Notes under the pieces: model-generated
Databases searched by the model: none
The model's input: only the letters and a program-made list of their open reading frames with translations
What the model was told of the DNA's origin: nothing
Assembly: GCA_002964805.2 (NCBI GenBank)
Contig: PUDQ02000040.1
Coordinates: 1 to 54,564, forward strand
Reading direction: 5' to 3'
From: Trametes villosa
Taxonomy: Eukaryota; Basidiomycota; Agaricomycetes; Polyporales; Polyporaceae
Length of the DNA stretch: 54,564 bases
Shown here: in pieces, positions 52,384 through 54,564 of the stretch
Numbering within the stretch: position 1 is the stretch's first letter
Layout of the letters: every line of letters begins with the position of its first letter
Position numbers and translations under genes: made by a program

Positions 52384-54564
52384 ACAAGTCCGGAGGGTCG
52401 TCAGGAGGGGGAGGGAACGGTGTAGAAACCGTTAAGATTCCTGAACGACACCAAGGACGAGCCAAAGATAGCTCGCCGCCGAACATTGGCGAAAAATTCA
52501 TTCCGACGATGCATTCGTCGCGAGGTCCTAGAAGGGACAAGTATGGGTACGAGGACCCATACGGCATCAACGAGCTCTTGGACAAGATAGCCAAGGAGCA
52601 GTGGGAAGACGAACAGATCCGACGAACCCACGCTGGGTTCGTCATAGACGAGGAAGAGGAGGAGCTGAAAGCTCTTCGTGACCGCTGGTATGCGGCCACC
52701 GAGGACATTATGCGTCCTGCGCCGGAGCATCTCCCGCCGTTCCGGGAGATCAATCACCACATTCCGCTCATCGATGAAGCGAAGAAATATCGCTATCATC
52801 TCCCACGTTGCGCGGACGTGGTGAAGCCCGAGCTCATAGCGAAAATCAATCGCTATGTGAAGGCAGGCTGGTGGCGACCGGTAACGGTCACGCAAGCGGC
52901 GCCTCTGCTGTGCGTTGCCAAGAAGAATGGCAAGCTGCGCACCGTACTCGATGCGCGACAACGAAACCAGAACACGGTGCACGACCTGACACCGTTTCCG
53001 GATCAAGACCAGATCCGGATGGATGTTGCTCGAGCGAAGTATCGCTCGAAGATTGATCTGTCCGACGCCTACGAACAGATCCGCATAGTTGCGGAGGACG
53101 TGTGGAAGACCGCGTTCGCGACGCCTTACGGGACGTTCGTGAGCGAGGTCATGCAACAGGGCGACACCAACGCCCCGTCCACATTCCAACGTCTAATGAC
53201 AGCCATATTTCGTGACTGTATCGGAAGGTTCGTCCATGTCTATTTGGACGACATTTTCGTATTTTCGGACTCCAAGGAGGAGCACGAAGAACACTTAAGG
53301 ATAGTGTTCGAAAAGCTTCGAGAGGCGAAGCTTTTCCTAAGCCGCAGCAAGTGCGACTTATACTCCAAAGATTTGGATTGTCTCGGTCACCGAATAGATG
53401 ACAAGGGACTACACGCCGATACGGACAAGATGAGCCGTATCAGGAACTGGCGAACACCTCGCTCGTATAACGAGGTGCAGCGGTTCCTCGGGCTAGTAAA
53501 CTATCTGGCACACTTTATGCCAGATGTAACGGCGTACACATCGCCGTTATCGGACATGGTCCATAACGACCGTCCGTTCGTATGGCGCGCACTGCACGAC
53601 AAGTGCTTTGAGTCTATCAAAGCACTCGCGTGTAAGGTGCCCATACTGAAGCCGATAGATCCGGCTTCCACAGATCCCATTTGGTTGATCTGTGATGCGT
53701 CCGTGTATGGACTCGGAGCGTTATACGGGCAAGGACCCGACTGGCAAACTTGCAGGCCAGCCGGGTTCCTGTCGAAGAAGTTTACGTCCGCACAACGGGC
53801 GTATCGCACCTACGAGCAAGAAGCTCTAGCCATCATGGAAGGCTTGTTCAAGTGGGAGGACAAGCTCATAGGACGAAAGCTCAATATAGTCACTGACCAT
53901 AGAGCTCTCGAGTTCCTTGAGGGGCTCGAGCGTCCTAACCACCGTCAGATACGGTGGTACGAATTCTTGTCGAGGTTCGACAAGACGATTACCTATATTC
54001 CAGGTAAACTGAACAAAGTAGCGGACTGCTTATCCCGCTACTTCGAACACGACGACATAGAGGAACTAGCCGAAGATTTCGACTATGTTAACGCCGACTT
54101 GCGGCTAGATCCTGAAGGGGATGATCTCCCCTTCTCCCGACTCATCGAGCTACGCGCAGCTCGAGTGTTGCGTCGATCTGCGCGGAAACTCGCGCAGCTA
54201 GAGACAGATAACGCGCACGCTGCACGCGTGCAAGAACCAATAGAGGAACGAGTCGTAGAGTCGGCTCGTTACGCTGCACACGCACCCATCTCGGTGACTG
54301 CAGCAACCCCGGACAGCGACAATGTGACGCTGTCGGACTCGCTATCTGCGGGTCCCTCTTTGCGTGTCTGGGTAGAAGGAGACGACGGCTTCCTGAAAGC
54401 CGTCAAGTCAGGTTATGTTAATGACTCGACGTTCCAGAAAATACTGGAACGGCCTACTCAGCATCGCGCATTCGTAATGCGCGAGGGTGTGATATACACC
54501 AAGAACCGTGAAGGCGACGAGGTATTGTGTATACCTCGTGGTCTGTATCGGAAACGGGCCCTTC
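52335..54564 (+). CDS. Pol: reverse transcriptase, RNase H and start of integrase (continues beyond the window)
   Basis: 743 sense codons without a stop, reaching the window end. RT motifs: LCVAKKNGKLRTVLDARQRN, SKIDLSDAYEQIRI (first catalytic Asp), QQGDTNAPSTFQRLM, and VHVYLDDIFVFSDSKEE (YLDD). RNase H: WLICDASVYGLGALYGQ (Asp), YEQEALAIMEGL (Glu), IVTDHRALEFLEGL (Asp) and NKVADCLSRYF (Asp). The integrase N-terminal region begins near 54370 (STFQKILERPTQHRAF). All catalytic residues visible are intact. The first 150 residues link to the protease and carry acidic segments. It copies element RNA to DNA inside particles, and the integrase inserts it. Confidence 0.9.

Larger units (their letters stand above)
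48913..54539 (+). repeat. Array of short inverted repeats (hairpins) across the whole retrotransposon
   Basis: Hand-checked perfect stems in coding DNA include 50520-50527/50535-50542, 50558-50564/50572-50578, 50759-50765/50771-50777, 50813-50819/50834-50840, 50946-50952/50963-50969, 51336-51344/51352-51360 and 51573-51580/51590-51597. Further ones are 52131-52137/52145-52151, 52275-52281/52287-52293, 52541-52548/52555-52562, 52621-52630/52634-52643, 52835-52842/52850-52857, 53311-53320/53326-53335 and 53503-53510/53518-53525. Near the end are 53527-53534/53542-53549, 54016-54024/54035-54043, 54430-54437/54444-54451, 54464-54471/54477-54484 and 54517-54525/54531-54539. Many more have 5-6 bp stems. 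Neighbouring genes and the old Ty3 copy lack this pattern. Confidence 0.9.
48912..54564 (+). mobile_element. Ty3/gypsy LTR retrotransposon saturated with short hairpins (3' end outside window)
   Basis: The order of parts is LTR from tgtaacgacc (48912), a disordered Gag N-terminus (49304), capsid, CCHC knuckle, protease, RT, RNase H and the start of integrase, the Ty3/gypsy order. It is CG-rich, unlike the decayed element at 13.6-18.9 kb, and its pol is largely open, so it is younger. The whole element, LTR included, is packed with inverted repeats (see the hairpin array entry). Three coding discontinuities are seen: a frame change before the capsid, an in-frame UAG at 52332, and a Leu in the protease active-site triplet. 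Confidence 0.92.

Overview
The window looks like genomic DNA of a filamentous basidiomycete, probably an Agaricomycete. Genes are split by many 45-90 bp GT-AG introns. The mobile elements are those typical of that group: hAT, Plavaka/CACTA-like Tnp2, Ty3/gypsy, and a TET/JBP-type dioxygenase fragment. Most of the window is mobile DNA; host genes are few, and several are cut by insertions.

Layout. 1-4981: a nearly complete hAT transposon (hAT1) with a 9-exon transposase and a second 3-exon gene. 4982-8442: sequence without recognisable genes but with nested MITE-like inverted repeats. 8443-13369: a second hAT (hAT2) on the minus strand, bounded by a perfect 8-bp target duplication and carrying the same two genes. 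13.6-35.6 kb: AT-rich, CpG-poor repeat land. A decayed Ty3/gypsy pol is split by a 3.2-kb non-coding repeat unit. Five copies of that unit (A-E) are present: A/B and C/D face each other tail to tail across 1.2-1.3 kb spacers, and E interrupts D. Between B and C lie a 5'-truncated LRR/F-box-like gene and a TET/JBP-type dioxygenase fragment; between C and D lies a spliced fragment of an unknown gene. 35.7-38.8 kb: GC-rich low-complexity and direct-repeat DNA with a GGAAT/ATTCC-rich stretch. 38.8-42.9 kb: a Plavaka (Tnp2) transposase with an apparent frameshifting 26-bp tandem duplication. 43.1-45.3 kb: a repeat-containing, probably tail-anchored protein. 45.8-47.0 kb: a basidiomycete LRR-like protein. 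47.7-48.9 kb: a WD40 gene cut off by the LTR of a CpG-rich, young-looking Ty3/gypsy element that runs off the window end.

Main discoveries. (1) The terminal Ty3/gypsy element (48.9-54.6 kb) is saturated with short perfect inverted repeats: 5-10 bp stems with 3-14 nt loops, about one every 30-60 nt. They occur in the LTR, gag, protease, RT, RNase H and integrase regions, so the codons also spell hairpins. An in-frame UAG separates protease from RT and is followed by a strong two-tier stem-loop. (2) Both hAT elements carry a conserved second gene whose central exon is exactly 306 nt in each copy, apparently an undescribed accessory protein. (3) The 3.2-kb units contain palindromes at a homologous site whose two arms changed together, and an approximately 860-bp tract that appears identical between opposed units A and B although the flanks have diverged.
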